The notes beneath the pieces were generated by a model, which made no database searches, had not been told where the DNA came from, and worked only from the letters and a program-made list of their open reading frames with translations. Below, one piece after another: positions 16,137 through 17,117 of a stretch of 17,117 nucleotides of DNA. Positions within the stretch are counted from its first letter, which is position 1. Each line of letters opens with the position of its first letter. Made by a program: the position numbers and the translations under genes. This DNA comes from Bacilli bacterium (lineage in GTDB: Bacteria; Bacillota_I; Bacilli_A; ML615J-28; CAG-698), in assembly GCA_016296945.1 (NCBI GenBank), contig JAEDHQ010000040.1:1-17117 (forward strand), written 5' to 3'.

Positions 16137-17048
16137 TTATTCTTTATCACTATCTTGAATTGCTAGCAAAATTTCATTAAGGTTTGGTAAACTTTCAACT
16201 ACTCCTCTTTTAGTTACTGATAATCTCGATGCATTGATAGCAAAATCAATAGTTGAATCTAAATTCATATTTTGAGATAAACCATATACGCAACTAGCAC
16301 AGAATATATCTCCTGCTCCTGTTGTATCAATTGCCTTAATTGGTTCTACTTTATGTTCTTTATACTTACTATTATGATAACTTATGACATTTTTACTTCC
16401 ACAAGTAACAATTGAAGTTTCTATCCCATAAAGTTCAAGTTCCTTTAAGACATCTTTTATATTTGCAAATTCATCATCTATTAAATGAAAAACTTCAAAC
16501 TCATTGGGAATTAAGACATTCACCTTCTTTAAAATGTCTAGATCCATAATTTTTGCTGGAGCTGGATTTAATACTATTTTTATTCCTTTTTCATAACAAT
16601 ATTGAATAATTTTTTTAGTTACTTCATATGGGTATTCTAATTGTAATAAAACAATGTCTGCCTCATCAATCACTTTTTGATATTTTAAAATATCACTATA
16701 TGTAATACTTTTACTTAAGTTATCTGATACTATTACATGGTTTTCTCCGTTATTATCTGTAGTTATTACCGCATAATCTGTTAATCCTTTTTTTGTAATT
16801 ACATATGTTTTTACTTTATGTTCTTTTAATACTCTCACGCATTCTTTAGCATATGCATCATCTCCTAAAACAGTTATAAAAGAGACATCAACACCCAATT
16901 TGCCTAGCATCAATGCTTGATTATAACCTTTTCCCCCAGGTTCTACAAAACGATCTATTGCTTTAACTGTTTCGCCAGAGTTATTAAAATGATCAACATT
17001 CAAAAATACTGATTCGCCACTTAATCCTATTACTACTACTTTACTCAT
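16137..17048 (-). CDS. Ribokinase-like PfkB-family sugar kinase
   Basis: 303 residues, the usual ribokinase length. PfkB signature 1 is EPGGKGYNQALMLGKLG (36-52) and signature 2 DTTGAGDIFCA (241-251) with catalytic base Asp247. NPAP (161-164), PNEFE (181-185) and the late INASRLSVTKRGVVESLP also match ribokinase. The N-terminal motif is odd: ribokinases have GSxNxD, whose Asp holds the sugar hydroxyls, but here it is GLSGESVF, with Ser13 at the Asp position. The substrate may therefore differ from ribose (another pentose, or a nucleoside). The ribosome site GAGAGG sits 8 bases before the ATG. It is first in an operon with the MATE exporter and hflX. No sugar transporter or rbsD is visible nearby. 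Confidence 0.85.
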   Translation of the reverse strand: MSKVVVIGLSGESVFLNVDHFNNSGETVKAIDRFVEPGGKGYNQALMLGKLGVDVSFITVLGDDAYAKECVRVLKEHKVKTYVITKKGLTDYAVITTDNNGENHVIVSDNLSKSITYSDILKYQKVIDEADIVLLQLEYPYEVTKKIIQYCYEKGIKIVLNPAPAKIMDLDILKKVNVLIPNEFEVFHLIDDEFANIKDVLKELELYGIETSIVTCGSKNVISYHNSKYKEHKVEPIKAIDTTGAGDIFCASCVYGLSQNMNLDSTIDFAINASRLSVTKRGVVESLPNLNEILLAIQDSDKE

Positions 17049-17086
17049 AAGATTTCCTCTCTATTAGTATTATTTTTCAATGATTA

Positions 17087-17115
17087 ATTATAACATAAAT
17101 ATAAATAATTGTAAA
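17087..17115 (-). promoter_or_regulatory. Promoter of the kinase-MATE-hflX operon
   Basis: On the minus strand -35 TTTACA (17110-17115), 17-base spacer, extended -10 TGTTATAAT (TATAAT 17087-17092). It is near-identical in design to the promoter at 4679-4707. Confidence 0.85.
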
Positions 17116-17117
17116 AT

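Noticed and set aside
1..17117. tRNA, rRNA or riboswitch structures
   Set aside because: I saw no cloverleaf with conserved TTCGANTC-type arm, no rRNA stretch and no recognisable riboswitch core in the gaps.

Overview
The window is AT-rich DNA with short intergenic gaps, strong Shine-Dalgarno sites, TGG used for tryptophan, TAA/TAG stops and mostly extended -10 (TGnTATAAT) promoters. This, with the MEP isoprenoid genes ispD/ispF, a CdaA-type diadenylate cyclase and a ClpC-like ATPase, suggests a low-GC Firmicute. An Erysipelotrichia-like gut lineage is my best guess from gene flavour; nothing here proves the taxon. The standard genetic code fits, so it is not a UGA-recoding Mollicute.

Layout. 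All intact genes but one lie on the minus strand. (1) 1-3092: a promoter at 3064-3092, a decayed small ORF (2694-3027), a membrane PAS/degenerate-GGDEF sensor, ispD and ispF (ispF runs off the left edge). The last three overlap, so they are probably one translationally coupled operon. (2) 3096-4707: a single-gene unit with its own promoter and terminator. It encodes a six-helix membrane protein with a long acidic Glu/Ala/Pro repeat tail. (3) 4724-10366: a promoter and three coupled genes ending in a hairpin terminator. They encode a 1403-residue divergent DUF4011-type superfamily 1 helicase-like protein, an ankyrin-repeat protein and the diadenylate cyclase CdaA. (4) 10373-12308: a gene graveyard plus a ClpC-like AAA+ protein. 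Its second ATPase domain is eroded, and its lost C-terminal part is still readable in frame beyond the stop codon. (5) 12344-13385: the only plus-strand intact gene, a fusion of a transglutaminase-like domain and a Nudix hydrolase. It converges on the next unit at a shared bidirectional terminator. (6) 13411-17115: a promoter and three genes, a ribokinase-like sugar kinase, a MATE exporter and the GTPase HflX, with the last two overlapping.

Functional threads. Two proteins point to cyclic-dinucleotide biology. CdaA makes c-di-AMP. The PAS/degenerate-GGDEF membrane protein resembles the sensory half of the c-di-AMP phosphodiesterase GdpP but has no DHH hydrolase part. The cyclase sits with a helicase-like NTPase and an ankyrin protein instead of its usual partners cdaR and glmM; this is the arrangement most worth following. 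Several proteins keep a recognisable fold while losing catalytic signatures (helicase motif VI and nuclease, ClpC D2, GGDEF, the substrate Asp of the sugar kinase). Three start sites (helicase, ClpC-like, HflX) are placed inside the longest open frame because promoter or ribosome-binding evidence supports the inner ATG.
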